Numbered from the stretch's first letter, positions 1 through 9,834 are shown. The stretch is 64,000 nucleotides of DNA from Flavobacterium granuli (GCF_900129705.1 NZ_FQWO01000001.1:310001-374000), one strand, 5' to 3'. Translations and numbers: made by a program. Notes: generated by a model not told the origin, from the sequence alone.

Positions 1-44
1 TCCTCATCTTTTCCTTTTCCTATAACGGCTAATATTCCACACAT
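1..44 (-). CDS. Asparagine synthetase B-like protein, N-terminal 14 codons only (runs off the window)
   Basis: Only the 5' end of this minus-strand gene is present. The start codon is at 44-42 and the frame reads MCGILAVIGKGKDE to the window edge. A Met-Cys-Gly-Ile start is the hallmark of class II glutamine amidotransferases, in which Cys2, exposed after Met removal, is the nucleophile that releases ammonia from glutamine. The wording after it fits AsnB best, though other class II amidotransferases begin similarly. It follows the complete asnB on the same strand, separated by a hairpin terminator, so it probably has its own promoter. Confidence 0.6.
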   Translation of the reverse strand, partial: MCGILAVIGKGKDE

Positions 45-281
45 AACAGTATTTTTTTACAGTTCCCCATCAATTTTATCAAAACAAATTTGCATCAATA
101 CTTGAATTTACAAAACACAAACTTCCATTTTAATTACAAAAAACAACCAAAACGCATTATTTACATAAAAAATGTAATACACAAACCTTAAATCCTCACC
201 AGAAGAAGTAAAACTCCAAGCTTAAAACAGCAATCGTCTATACTTAAAGCCTATAACTTCTTTAACAACTGATTCCTAAAC

Positions 282-313
282 AAAAAACGCGCTCAAAATG
301 AGCGCGTTTTTTT
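282..313. terminator. Bidirectional intrinsic terminator after asnB
   Basis: The arms at 282-294 and 300-312 pair almost perfectly (core cgcgctc / gagcgcg) around a five-base aaaat loop. An A-run lies on one side and a T-run on the other, so the hairpin can stop transcription from either strand. It lies 42 bp beyond the asnB stop codon and is the natural end of the asnB transcript. Confidence 0.8.
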
Positions 314-354
314 AACTAAAATTCAAAATATAAAGATTAAAATCTCAATCTGAT

Positions 355-2031
355 TTATGCTTTGGCGTAGGCATCATCATGCACGTTTGTCACTGCTCTT
401 CCTGATGGATCATTCATGTTTTTGAATGCTTCATCCCATTCTAAAGCAATTTTAGTACTACAAGCTACACTTGCTTCCTGTGGCACACATAAAGCCGCCG
501 CATCGCTAGGGAAATGCTCAGCAAAAATAGAACGATAGTAATATTCTTCTTTAGATGTTGGCGTTTGCAATGGGAATTTATATTTCGCATTGGCCAATTG
601 TTCGTCAGAAACTTCTTTAGCCACCACTTCTTTTAGAGTATCAATCCAACTGTACCCAACACCATCAGAAAATTGCTCTTTTTGTCTCCAAGCAACACTT
701 TCCGGCAGCATATCTTCAAAAGCTTTACGAACGACCCATTTCTCCATTTTGCGTTCGCTAGTAATCATTTTATCTTTTGGATTCACCCTCATCGCCACAT
801 CCATGAATTCTTTGTCCAAAAACGGAACACGCCCTTCAATACCCCAAGCCGCTAAACTTTTATTGGCACGCAAACAATCATACATGTGCAGTTTACTCAA
901 CTTACGTACGGTTTCCTCATGGAATTCCTGTGCATTTGGCGCTTTATGGAAATACAAATAGCCTCCAAATAATTCATCGGCACCTTCACCTGACAATACC
1001 ATTTTAATTCCCATTGACTTAATCACTCTCGCCATCAACCACATAGGAGTCGAAGCACGAACAGTAGTCACGTCATAGGTTTCTAAGTTGTAGATTACAT
1101 CTTTCACTGCATCCAGACCTTCTTGGATCGTGAATTTAATTTCATGGTGAATCGTACCAATATGATCTGCAACTTTACGAGCGGCAGCTAAATCCGGCGA
1201 ACCTTCTAATCCTACTGAAAACGAATGCAGTTGCGGATACCAGGCATCTGTAGTATCATCTGATTCAATGCGTTTTTGGGCGTATTTTTTGGCCACAGCC
1301 GAAGTAATAGAAGAATCTAAACCTCCTGAAAGCAATACTCCATAAGGCACATCACTCATCAATTGTCTATGAACAGCCGCTTCCAGCGCCACTTTGATAT
1401 CTGAAATACTGGTTTCGTTATCTTTTACCGCATCATATTCTGTCCATTCTCTTTTGTACCATTGCACAAACTCTCCGTCTTTACTGCTCATATAATGTCC
1501 CGGAGGGAACAATTGAATTTTAGTACAATAGCCTTCAAGCGCTTTCAATTCTGAAGCCACATAAAAAGTTCCATGTTGATCCCAACCAATGTACAATGGA
1601 ATAATCCCCATGTGGTCACGTGCCACAAAATACTCGTCTTTATCTACATCATAAATTGCAAATCCGAAGATTCCATTCATTTCGTCTATAAAATGAGGTC
1701 CTTTTTCTTTATAAAGTGCCAAAATAACCTCGCAATCACTTTCTGTTTGAAAGTTATATTTTCCTTCAAATTGCTTGCGCAACTCTCTGTGGTTGTATAT
1801 TTCGCCATTAGCAGCCAAAACTAATTTTCCGTCTTCACTCAACAAAGGCTGTTTTCCCGAAGCCGGATCAACAATAGCCAATCGCTCATGAGATAAAATG
1901 GCTTTATGATTGCTGAAAATCCCACTCCAATCCGGTCCGCGATGACGAATAATTTTAGACATTTCTAATACTTGCGGTCTTAAAACTTCCGCTTTTTGTT
2001 TTAAATCAAAGGCACATACTATTCCGCACAT
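355..2031 (-). CDS. asnB: Asparagine synthetase B (glutamine-hydrolysing)
   Basis: This cytosolic enzyme makes asparagine from aspartate, ATP and glutamine-derived ammonia. The 558 residues match the usual AsnB length of about 550. The N-terminal class II amidotransferase domain starts MCGI (Cys2 nucleophile) and carries RHRGPD near residue 29, RLAIVD near 50 and NGEIYNH at 75-81. The C-terminal synthetase domain has the ATP-pyrophosphatase P-loop SGGLDSS at 235-241 and a later SGEGADELFGGY motif. All expected catalytic signatures are present, so it should be active. It is a single gene with a terminator behind it, followed by the start of a second amidotransferase gene on the same strand. 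Confidence 0.95.
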   Translation of the reverse strand: MCGIVCAFDLKQKAEVLRPQVLEMSKIIRHRGPDWSGIFSNHKAILSHERLAIVDPASGKQPLLSEDGKLVLAANGEIYNHRELRKQFEGKYNFQTESDCEVILALYKEKGPHFIDEMNGIFGFAIYDVDKDEYFVARDHMGIIPLYIGWDQHGTFYVASELKALEGYCTKIQLFPPGHYMSSKDGEFVQWYKREWTEYDAVKDNETSISDIKVALEAAVHRQLMSDVPYGVLLSGGLDSSITSAVAKKYAQKRIESDDTTDAWYPQLHSFSVGLEGSPDLAAARKVADHIGTIHHEIKFTIQEGLDAVKDVIYNLETYDVTTVRASTPMWLMARVIKSMGIKMVLSGEGADELFGGYLYFHKAPNAQEFHEETVRKLSKLHMYDCLRANKSLAAWGIEGRVPFLDKEFMDVAMRVNPKDKMITSERKMEKWVVRKAFEDMLPESVAWRQKEQFSDGVGYSWIDTLKEVVAKEVSDEQLANAKYKFPLQTPTSKEEYYYRSIFAEHFPSDAAALCVPQEASVACSTKIALEWDEAFKNMNDPSGRAVTNVHDDAYAKA

Positions 2032-2244
2032 AACTATATATTTTAAATATTTTATTTAATTTGATAAGGCAAAGGTGCGCTATCAGTTATAAAAACAAAA
2101 CACAAAAACACTATATAGTTACATATATAAACCTAAAATCAATTTTTATGCAAAATATGTAATTTGAATGATTTTAAATGCGATGCTAAAGTTGAAAATT
2201 TTAATTTTCAACAAAAAATGCAAAGCAAATAAGCAACAAGAAGA

Positions 2245-2694
2245 CTATACTATTTCCTCAATAGTATATTTTGTAGTGTTGATTTCAAAGGTAAAACCCA
2301 CTTTATTCCCCATTAAATGGGTTCCCAGCGGAGATTGAGGAGACAAAGCAATAACATTGACTCCATCGATAGTAATCTTTGGCAATGCCAAACTCAGATA
2401 CAGATAGATCCCATTGGCTTTGACCAAGCTCCCCAATATAATGGTTTCAGCAATTACACTGGAATCCATTTTATCCAAAACTGCTTTTTGGGCAAGCACT
2501 TCCCTCAACTTAGTATTGAGTTTCTCCTGTTCAAGATGCATCATTGACAAGGCCGTTTCATGTTTGTCACCGGCAGAACCTTTGGCATCGTTTTTAGAAT
2601 CCTCCGTCAATGCCGCAATCATGTCCCTAAAAACATCGATTCGGTCTTGAACGAGTTGCTGGTAATACTGATATATTTTTTGTTTGAAAGTCAT
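2245..2694 (-). CDS. GreA/GreB-like (Gre C-terminal-domain) protein, 149 aa
   Basis: I place the start at the internal Met of MTFKQKIYQYY (codon 2694-2692). An upstream Met would add 30 hydrophobic residues unlike the family. The N-terminal part is a predicted coiled coil with the pattern SAGDKHETALSMMHLEQEKL. The C-terminal half (from about IILGSLV) resembles the beta-rich domain of the transcript-cleavage factors GreA/GreB, which bind the RNA polymerase secondary channel. It lacks the full-length GreA coiled coil, so it may be a polymerase-binding paralogue. Such short proteins are common in Flavobacteriia and are sometimes mislabelled 3-oxoacyl-ACP synthase. The exact role is not evident. 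Confidence 0.65.
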   Translation of the reverse strand: MTFKQKIYQYYQQLVQDRIDVFRDMIAALTEDSKNDAKGSAGDKHETALSMMHLEQEKLNTKLREVLAQKAVLDKMDSSVIAETIILGSLVKANGIYLYLSLALPKITIDGVNVIALSPQSPLGTHLMGNKVGFTFEINTTKYTIEEIV

Positions 2695-2920
2695 TTTATT
2701 TATTTTAAAAATAGAGAATAATGGAAGCAAAACCGCAAATCTCATCATAAAGAAGTACATTTTCATTGTTCCAAAAGAGCCCAAAGTTAGGCTATTATTC
2801 TAAAGCCCCACAACTTTTCCTCAATCCCTTTCGACATTGTTATGAAACTTTGAAAGGATTTTCTAACTTTACAAAACCACAATTAATAATTTTAACCTTA
2901 TAAATAATTCAATTTAAACT

Positions 2921-3466
2921 ATGAAAAAATCGACACTTATCACTACCCTTAGCTGTGCATTTTTGATGCTTTTATCTGTTAATGCAAATGCGCAAAAGTT
3001 CCCGGATCTTGACAAAAGCCCGATGGATGCGGCTTGGTATCCTAATGATTACAAAGATGCCAACAAAATTGCACGAATAATCTATAGCCGACCTCAACTA
3101 AAAGGTCGTAGTCTTAGTGAATTAGCTCCTTATGGAAAAGTTTGGAGAACCGGAGCCAATGAAGCTGCCGAAATAAGCTTTTTTACTGATATGTATCTTG
3201 GTAAAACCAAAATAAAGGCAGGGACTTATACCTTATACACCATTCCCGGAGAAAAAGAATGGACCGTTATCATCAACAAAGATCGAAACGTTTGGGGAGC
3301 CTATACCTATAAATCGGAGAAAGATGTAGCGCGTTTGACCGTTCCGGTAACTACCGCCGACGATTATCTGGAAGCTTTTTCAATGGTTTTTACCAAATCA
3401 GACAATGGGGTAATCCTTAATTTAGGTTGGGATAAAATGCGTGTTGCTATTCCTTTTGTCAAATAA
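2921..3466 (+). CDS. DUF2911 family secreted protein
   Basis: The 181-residue protein begins with a clear signal peptide (MKKSTLITT, a hydrophobic core, then NANAQ with likely cleavage after Ala24). The mature part carries the DUF2911 pattern: IIYSRPQLKGR, APYGKVWRTGANEA, KAGTYTLYTIP and a Trp-rich strand EWTVIINKD. Members are exported proteins of Bacteroidota with no established function. It stands alone, divergent from the Gre-like gene and convergent with the barrel gene. A large inverted repeat follows its stop codon. Confidence 0.85.
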   Translation: MKKSTLITTLSCAFLMLLSVNANAQKFPDLDKSPMDAAWYPNDYKDANKIARIIYSRPQLKGRSLSELAPYGKVWRTGANEAAEISFFTDMYLGKTKIKAGTYTLYTIPGEKEWTVIINKDRNVWGAYTYKSEKDVARLTVPVTTADDYLEAFSMVFTKSDNGVILNLGWDKMRVAIPFVK

Positions 3467-3488
3467 AAGTTTTCTGCTTTATACTTTT

Positions 3489-3588
3489 TTAACCGCAAAG
3501 AGCACAAAAATTTACGCTAAGTTCGCTAGGTTTTATTTTTTATAATTCATTGCGCTCTTTGTCAAACCTTTGTGCTCTTTGCGGTTAA
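3489..3588. repeat. Long inverted repeat between convergent genes (Flavobacterium intergenic repeat / terminator)
   Basis: The 20-bp arms at 3489-3508 and 3569-3588 are exact reverse complements (core aaccgcaaagagcac / gtgctctttgcggtt), separated by 60 bp that repeats part of the arm (gcgctctttg). The element fills the space between two convergent genes, which suits a bidirectional terminator. I recall the same wording as a widespread intergenic repeat in Flavobacterium. That second point is from memory, not from this window. Confidence 0.7.
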
Positions 3589-3597
3589 ACATTTATT

Positions 3598-5349
3598 TTA
3601 AAAATCAAACTTGTAGTTTGCACCCACCACTATTTGAAAACCCTGAACCGGATAATTCAACCATTTTTGATACGCCTGATTTGTAATATTATTTGCTCTC
3701 AAGAAACCAGTTAATCTGTCGCTGTATTTATACCCTAAATGAGCATTTACATCAAAGTAACTATCCAATTTTATTGAAGTATAATTTACAACTACTGCCG
3801 TATTCGCTTTCATATCCTTGCGCTCGTCCACATAGAACACCGCCGCTCCTGCATACCATTTTTCAGTAATATTAAAATCAATATTCGAGTTCAGTTTCAC
3901 CGTTGGCAAATTCCATGCTTCAGCCTGAAAGTCATTGGTAAAACTATTAAAAGTTCCGCTTACCCCAAAAGTCACATTATCTGAAAAATCAGCTTTCAGG
4001 TCTCCCGAAAAACTCAAGGTTCTCATATCATCGTAAACCACTTGCATTGAATTTCCAAAAGCATAATCTTCGTTTGTAATGTCTTCACTATAATCATTGC
4101 TCTTATACAATGCTTTATTTCTTTCATTTCGATAAGAACCACGAATATTATAACTCACATTATTGGCTAATTTTCCCTTCAATCCCGCAAAAACATCATA
4201 TTGCTTGTCTGTAGGAGCAATATTTAAAGTAGGTGCTAAAAATGAATTTCCGTCAACAAAATCCAGATAAGAGTTTTGTTCCAAACTTCCTTCGGCTCCG
4301 GCGTAAAAAATCATCAAATCGCCCACTACCTTGTACGAAGCATTAATATTTGGATACACAAAAAATTTATTGTTGCTGTTTTCATTGTCAATACTATAAA
4401 ATACCGATGCCCCTAAATTTAATGTCCAATCATCCTGTTGCATCACAAAACTAGGCGAAATACCCAAATTAGTGTAGCCGTATTTTAACAGTTGCGTATT
4501 ATTCATGTAGTTCTTTTCAAAACTCCCGCCTACATAATCAACGATAATGTTTGTTTTGACAGATTCCTCCATCACATCAAATTGCAAAGAAGGCTTAATA
4601 AAAAATCTATTTTCGGCAGAGCCAAAATTATCCGTAAAATGGCTGAATTTAGCCGCAGCTTCATTGAAAAACCCCTCTTTAAAACTAATCTTACTACCTA
4701 AAGAAAAAGTATTATAACTATGCTGAGGATCGATTCCATTTAGTAAATCTGCTCTTTCAGAAGGCGCTAATGTATTTCCAAAACCTTCCGGCAATCCGTA
4801 CCAGTTATAAATCTGGTTTTGATAGCCTAAATCAATATTCCAGGACATATCCTTATAATTAGAACCATAAGTCAAATCGACCGAAGTATCATAAAAACGA
4901 TCATCAAGCTCCACTCCCTTTATTCCACCTTGCGAAGAAAGATGACGAAACATCCCGCCTACATAATCGTTATTATTCAATTGTTGATTTACAAATAACT
5001 CCGCATTAAGAGTTCCGTAATTTCCAAATCCTAAAGTGGCATAATTATCATACAAATGCGCCTGTTTTGCTTTATCCACTCCCTCGGCTTTTCCTTTGGA
5101 AGGCGTAAAAGTTGAGGCCACAGGGAAAGAGAAAATCGAATATTTAATCGTTTCTTTCTTGGCGTTTCCGGCATCATCCAGGACAGGCGTTTCCGGTACT
5201 TTGAAAACATCTGAAAGTGTTGGGGTATAAGGTTTCACCACATTGACCACTTCTGAACCAATATTCTCTTCCTTCTTTTGGGCAAAAGAGAACTGAAAAA
5301 CCATTAACAACAGGACAATACTAATTTTATTTTGGAAATTGAATTTCAT
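3598..5349 (-). CDS. TonB-receptor-like outer-membrane beta-barrel protein
   Basis: The 583-residue protein has a signal peptide ending near FSFAQ (residue 23), then a short linker (NVVKPYTPTLSDVFKVP). The rest consists of alternating amphipathic strands rich in Tyr, Asn and Phe, ending in a terminal aromatic (NYKFDF), as in outer-membrane barrels. The end reads RLTGFLRANNITNQAYQKWLNYPVQG, the usual last strands of TonB-dependent receptors. No plug domain or carboxypeptidase-like domain is present, so it is about half the normal receptor size. It lies 122 bp downstream of the TPR gene on the same strand, and the two probably form one envelope unit. The substrate is unknown. Confidence 0.7.
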   Translation of the reverse strand: MKFNFQNKISIVLLLMVFQFSFAQKKEENIGSEVVNVVKPYTPTLSDVFKVPETPVLDDAGNAKKETIKYSIFSFPVASTFTPSKGKAEGVDKAKQAHLYDNYATLGFGNYGTLNAELFVNQQLNNNDYVGGMFRHLSSQGGIKGVELDDRFYDTSVDLTYGSNYKDMSWNIDLGYQNQIYNWYGLPEGFGNTLAPSERADLLNGIDPQHSYNTFSLGSKISFKEGFFNEAAAKFSHFTDNFGSAENRFFIKPSLQFDVMEESVKTNIIVDYVGGSFEKNYMNNTQLLKYGYTNLGISPSFVMQQDDWTLNLGASVFYSIDNENSNNKFFVYPNINASYKVVGDLMIFYAGAEGSLEQNSYLDFVDGNSFLAPTLNIAPTDKQYDVFAGLKGKLANNVSYNIRGSYRNERNKALYKSNDYSEDITNEDYAFGNSMQVVYDDMRTLSFSGDLKADFSDNVTFGVSGTFNSFTNDFQAEAWNLPTVKLNSNIDFNITEKWYAGAAVFYVDERKDMKANTAVVVNYTSIKLDSYFDVNAHLGYKYSDRLTGFLRANNITNQAYQKWLNYPVQGFQIVVGANYKFDF

Positions 5350-5471
5350 GTTTTTTTATATTTTTTCCTCTTACCAACCCTCTCCAATGAAGAAGGAGTT
5401 GTAACAAGGTTAATTTTTATGTTAATTTAATACCGTTACATTTCTGAATCTAAATTCTATTTTCTTTAATC

Positions 5472-8400
5472 CTATTTAGATATTGACGAATTGGTCTTAG
5501 ATTCTTCAGCATTGATGCGATCCAATTCCGTTTGCGCTTCTGAAACAACATCTGGGAAATCAGTAAAATTCTGAATAACATTGTCTAAAATATAAGTCGC
5601 CTGAAAGCTGTCTTTCAATCCATAAAAGTTTTTAGCCATCAAAATCAATCCTTTTGCACCAAAATAACGGTAAGCCGAATAGTTTTTGGCCAGTTTTTGA
5701 ACTGCTACATTTGACGCTTCAAATTTTCCGTCTTTGTTTTTAAAATAAGCATCATAGTACAAGGCTTCTGCCGCAAGTTCGCCTTTGGCAATGGTCAATA
5801 ACCTAGCATAGCCTGATCTTGCTTTGACTTCGTCACCGGTTTGCACGGCTGAACGGGCAATGATGATTTGAGCATCACTTTTCACATTCTCATCTGTTTT
5901 TGGATTATTCAAAACCTTATCGGCATATACCACTGAGTTTGCGTAATCCTTCTTATCATAATAGCATTTCATCAAATTAGACTGAGCGAAGATTTTATTT
6001 TGAGGAAAATCGGCTTCATTTTCTAAACGAGTCAATACCGGAATTGCCTTTGCTTTTTCGTTATTGTCTAAGAAAACCTGAGACAATCTTGCCAAAGATT
6101 GTTCTGTAAACTCACTTCTGGGCTCTTTAATCACATACTCATAATTAGGTACTGATTTGTCTTTTTGTCCTTCGGAAAAATAGGCTTGCGCCAAATAGAA
6201 GTTAGCCTTCAACGAATGAATTCCTCTTGGAAAACTAGAAATATAAGCGCTAAAACCTGAAATCGCCTGCTTGTTGTTGTTTTGCTCAAATTGTTTCAAA
6301 GCCGATTCATAGGTATCATTATCCAAATCAACATCCGTAACTGCAACAAAGTCTAATGTTCTTACCCAAGTTGCATACTCATCTACTCTTCCACCGTCAA
6401 CATAAATCAATCTCGCTGTCGAAACCGCTTCCAGCGCTTCGGGTGTTTTAGGAAAATCGGCCGCTACTTTTTTAAATTTGACCAAAGCCTCCGTATTTTT
6501 ATCTGAATTATAATACACTAATCCCTGACGTAAAACCGCTTTAGCAGTATAAGATCCGTTTTTGAACTCATTGATTAAACGGTCATAGGTTTTTAAGGCT
6601 AAATCCTGCTTGCCAGTTGCAACATAGGTATTGGCTAATTCATACATTGCGTCATCCTTCAAATTTGATTTAGGATACAATTGTAAAAACGAATTCAGAT
6701 CTTCTATTTTTCGATCATTTTTAGAGACAAACCCATAACAAATTGCTTTTTGATAAAAGGCATAATCAGCATCAAGACCTTTAAATTCAATCACTTTATT
6801 ATAGGCATCCATCGCCGGCCAATATTTGGATGTCACAAATTGACAATCCCCTAATCGCAAGTAAGAATCATTCAATCGCACTTTATCGTCCTTTACCTTA
6901 TCAATCTGAGCCTGAAAATGCGTTGCCGCCTGATCGTATTCTTTCAGTTTAAAATAAGCATAAGCCATGTTGTAATTGCTGTTTTTATATTCTGGTGTCG
7001 AAGCAGCACGAGGCATGCCCGAGAATTGCTTGTAACTCAACAGTGCGTTTTTATAATCGTCCGCAACATAATCTGTTTCTCCTTTCCAGAAAGTCGCTCT
7101 GGCAGTAAACTCAGCGTCAATTTGACCGTCAATTGATTTTTTGAACATTTTTGCAGCCTCTTGGTAATCCCTATCCACATAAAGTTCTAAGCCTCTGTAG
7201 AAAGTTACTTTTTGATAGGCTAATTTATTCTCCCCACTTTTATTTTTTTCCAATAAAGCCAAGGCTTCCTTGTAATTCTTTGAGGAAATATAAGAATCGA
7301 TCAGTAATTTTTCTATAACGGAACGGCTGGAGTTGTTTGGGTATTTTTTTATGAACCCAAGTAAAACCGCTGGAACACTTTGATACGAATTCCCCAATTC
7401 ATAACTCAGTTTAGCATAATTCAAGCTGGCATCCTCTTGTATTGCGGAATCAAATGCCATTTCGGATGCATTTTTGAAGGCATTCAAGGCTTCTTGCTTT
7501 TTATCCAAATTTAAATAGCTTTCTCCTAAATGGTAATAGGCATTTTGGGCAACGAAATCTTTGCCTCTGACGATTTTATTGAATTGAGAAATGGCGTTTT
7601 CAAAATCATTTTGCTTGTAATAAGCATAACCTAACTGGTAAAAATCAGTATTATTCCATTTTCCTTTTTTCCCTTTGTAGGCTGCCAAATACGGAATTGC
7701 CTGATCGTACTTTTTTAAATTGAAATAACTTTCCCCGATAATTTTATTCAGCTCTGATTTTTCTGAGGCGTTGGATTTTGCCATGGCTTTCTCGCCCAAT
7801 TCGATTGCTTTTTGGAAATTACCCAACTTAAAATTCATATCGGCTTGATAATACGAAAGCTTCTCTTTGTACTTTTCTTCGCCGGAAACTTCATCAAAAT
7901 ACTTGGTCGCTTCTTTATAATCATCGCCTTCATAAGCCATGAAACCCAAATAATATTTGGCTTGAGATCCGTATTCTTTTGAATTCACTACTTTATTTAA
8001 GTAGGTCGTGGCTTCTTTTTTATTCTTAGAACTAAAAAAAGCATATCCTTTTTGGAAATTAAATTTATCACGATCAGCATAACTGAGTTGGTTTTCATCT
8101 ACTTTTTGAAACCATTGCAAGGCTTGCGGATAGTTTCCTTGGTCAAAATAATAATGCGCCACTTCAATAAAAGCCTGATTGCTCTTGGCACTTGTAGGAT
8201 AATCCGAAACAAAACGTTCCATCAGATCATCGGCATTGGGATGATTGAGTCGAATGGCACAAGTTGCATTATAATAAGCGCAATCGGATTTTAATTCCTC
8301 ATTTTTAGTTTCAGATTTTACTTTGTCAAAAATAATTTGAGCCGAAGCGTATTGATTGTCTTTAAAAAGAGACACAGCCTCGTTAAAATCCTTTAATTCA

Positions 8401-8486
8401 TGGGTGTATATTGATGATTTTTGTGCCGAAACGCTTAAAGTCTGAACAAAAATCAGTAAAAAGAAGAGCCAGGAAAGTTTACGCAT
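5472..8486 (-). CDS. Large periplasmic tetratricopeptide-repeat protein
   Basis: The 1004-residue protein starts with a signal peptide (MRKLSWLFFLLIFVQTLSVSAQ). The rest is almost entirely TPR units, recognisable from repeated patterns such as AKYYLGFMAYEGDDYKEA, AYYHLGESYLNLDKKQEAL and NFYLAQAYFSEGQKDKS. Such repeats form superhelical protein-binding scaffolds, here presumably in the periplasm or at the outer membrane. Its partner is probably the barrel protein encoded just downstream. No enzymatic domain is visible. A good -7 promoter box lies 24 bp upstream of the start codon. Confidence 0.85.
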   Translation of the reverse strand: MRKLSWLFFLLIFVQTLSVSAQKSSIYTHELKDFNEAVSLFKDNQYASAQIIFDKVKSETKNEELKSDCAYYNATCAIRLNHPNADDLMERFVSDYPTSAKSNQAFIEVAHYYFDQGNYPQALQWFQKVDENQLSYADRDKFNFQKGYAFFSSKNKKEATTYLNKVVNSKEYGSQAKYYLGFMAYEGDDYKEATKYFDEVSGEEKYKEKLSYYQADMNFKLGNFQKAIELGEKAMAKSNASEKSELNKIIGESYFNLKKYDQAIPYLAAYKGKKGKWNNTDFYQLGYAYYKQNDFENAISQFNKIVRGKDFVAQNAYYHLGESYLNLDKKQEALNAFKNASEMAFDSAIQEDASLNYAKLSYELGNSYQSVPAVLLGFIKKYPNNSSRSVIEKLLIDSYISSKNYKEALALLEKNKSGENKLAYQKVTFYRGLELYVDRDYQEAAKMFKKSIDGQIDAEFTARATFWKGETDYVADDYKNALLSYKQFSGMPRAASTPEYKNSNYNMAYAYFKLKEYDQAATHFQAQIDKVKDDKVRLNDSYLRLGDCQFVTSKYWPAMDAYNKVIEFKGLDADYAFYQKAICYGFVSKNDRKIEDLNSFLQLYPKSNLKDDAMYELANTYVATGKQDLALKTYDRLINEFKNGSYTAKAVLRQGLVYYNSDKNTEALVKFKKVAADFPKTPEALEAVSTARLIYVDGGRVDEYATWVRTLDFVAVTDVDLDNDTYESALKQFEQNNNKQAISGFSAYISSFPRGIHSLKANFYLAQAYFSEGQKDKSVPNYEYVIKEPRSEFTEQSLARLSQVFLDNNEKAKAIPVLTRLENEADFPQNKIFAQSNLMKCYYDKKDYANSVVYADKVLNNPKTDENVKSDAQIIIARSAVQTGDEVKARSGYARLLTIAKGELAAEALYYDAYFKNKDGKFEASNVAVQKLAKNYSAYRYFGAKGLILMAKNFYGLKDSFQATYILDNVIQNFTDFPDVVSEAQTELDRINAEESKTNSSISK

Positions 8487-8509
8487 TTTTATTTTATTTT
8501 TATAATTTT

Positions 8510-8517
8510 CAAATGTA
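8510..8517 (-). promoter_or_regulatory. Candidate -7 promoter element of the TPR-barrel unit
   Basis: Read on the minus strand this is TACATTTG, a full match to the Bacteroidota -7 consensus TAnnTTTG, placed 24 bp before the TPR start codon. No convincing -33 TTG was found at the expected distance, so this is a half-supported promoter. Confidence 0.4.
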
Positions 8518-8759
8518 TCATATTCTACGGTCTATAACGGCTTGTAAATCGCTTTTATTATGAACATTTTTGTCAACATTGGCACTTTAACATTTAAAGA
8601 AAACTACTATTTAAACCCAAAAACCACAAATCAAACCCTAATACTGCAGGAACTGCTTCAATTTAAAATGATCCTCGACAGGAATACTCTTTATTGCAAA
8701 AATTTATTTTGAATACAAGCGTTATCTTATTACTTTTACCCAATAAACAAATAGTAACT

Positions 8760-9443
8760 ATGTCTCAAGCTGTACTGTCTTTAAAAAACGCAACCATTTA
8801 TCAAGAGGATAAAGTAATTTTATCTAATATTAATTTGGAAGTAAACCATGGTGAATTCTTATACATCATTGGAAAAACAGGATCAGGAAAAAGCAGCTTA
8901 ATGAAAACGCTTTATGCCGACTTGCCGTTAACCGAAGGAGAAGGTCATATTGTTGATTTTGATTTGGTCACTTTAAAAGAAGATGACATTCCGTTTTTGA
9001 GAAGAAAAATTGGAATTGTTTTCCAAGATTTCAAATTATTGCCGGATCGCACCATAAAGGACAACATGCTTTTTGTACTAAAAGCAACCGGTTGGGCAGA
9101 TAAGGATGAAATGGATCGTAAGATTGATGAAGTGCTGGATAAGGTAAGCATGAAAGAATATGCCAACAAGATGCCACATCAAATATCAGGAGGCGAACAA
9201 CAACGTGTTGCCATTGCCAGAGCTTTGCTTAACGACCCGGAACTTATCCTTGCCGATGAACCTACCGGAAATCTTGATCCACAAACCAGCGCCGAAGTAC
9301 TGGAACTTTTAAGACAAATAAACGCAAACGGAAAAACAATCATTATGGCAACACATGACTATGCTTTATTGATGAAATTCCCATCGAAAACCTTGAAATG
9401 TGAGGATACTAAAATTTTCGAAGTGGTTCAAAGAGCCGTTTAA
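8760..9443 (+). CDS. ftsE: Cell division ABC transporter ATPase FtsE
   Basis: I choose the internal start at [10 protein letters not shown] (227 aa), the normal length for FtsE. An upstream Met would add 22 hydrophobic residues foreign to the family. The Walker A motif GKTGSGKS is at 38-45, the ABC signature SGGEQQ at 143-148 and Walker B ILADEP with D166/E167. FtsE works with the membrane protein FtsX in the inner membrane to activate peptidoglycan hydrolysis during division. FtsX is not adjacent here. General ABC exporters of the LolD type look similar, but the short single-domain form with KTLYADLP after Walker A favours FtsE. A strong hairpin terminator follows. Confidence 0.85.
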   Translation: MSQAVLSLKNATIYQEDKVILSNINLEVNHGEFLYIIGKTGSGKSSLMKTLYADLPLTEGEGHIVDFDLVTLKEDDIPFLRRKIGIVFQDFKLLPDRTIKDNMLFVLKATGWADKDEMDRKIDEVLDKVSMKEYANKMPHQISGGEQQRVAIARALLNDPELILADEPTGNLDPQTSAEVLELLRQINANGKTIIMATHDYALLMKFPSKTLKCEDTKIFEVVQRAV

Positions 9444-9463
9444 TATATTTTTATCTTTACTCT

Positions 9464-9516
9464 AAATATCCTGTTTTTAGTTTAAGTATTTCTTACTAAC
9501 TAAAAGCAGGATATTT
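9464..9516. terminator. Strong hairpin terminator after ftsE
   Basis: The 19-base arms at 9464-9482 and 9498-9516 pair at 18 positions, with the remaining pair a G-T wobble. The core is aaatatcctg / caggatattt around a 15-base loop, followed by a T-rich stretch. It lies 20 bp after the ftsE stop and faces the decayed gene on the other strand, so it could serve both directions. Confidence 0.8.
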
Positions 9517-9531
9517 TGCTTTCGCACTGTT

Positions 9532-9834
9532 TTATTTATTTCCCAAAGCAGGCAAATACCACTTGAATTTGACCGCCATCAAGCGTACCGCAATAATAAC
9601 CAAAGAAGTGGTTAGGTATAAAATATCATCGTTCAGATGGAACTTTTTTAAAATAAAAAAATTAGCAAATCCAAAAACAGCTAATTAAGAGTAGTTTACA
9701 AGATTCATAAACACTATCGGTAACGATTTAGTAATGGTGCTCATTGCATTCATTTTCAACCAAATTCCTTGTAAATCAATAGCAAATTTACAAAAAAACA
9801 GAGAAACATTTAGAATATCTAGCTTATTTTTCAT
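9532..9834 (-). pseudogene. Remnant of a TRIC/UPF0126-type cation channel gene
   Basis: One minus-strand frame opens at 9834 with MKNKLDILNVSLFF and later FAIDLQGIWLKMNAM, which resembles the N-terminus of TRIC (YadS-like, UPF0126) channels. After about 49 codons it hits a stop. The same frame then continues to 9532 with NDDILYLTTSLVII and RLMAVKFKWYLPALGNK, like the family's C-terminal helix and end. The middle, including the glycine-rich pore motif expected in this family, is missing, so the gene looks internally deleted and dead. Assignment rests on recalled family wording. A decayed membrane protein of another family cannot be excluded. Confidence 0.5.
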
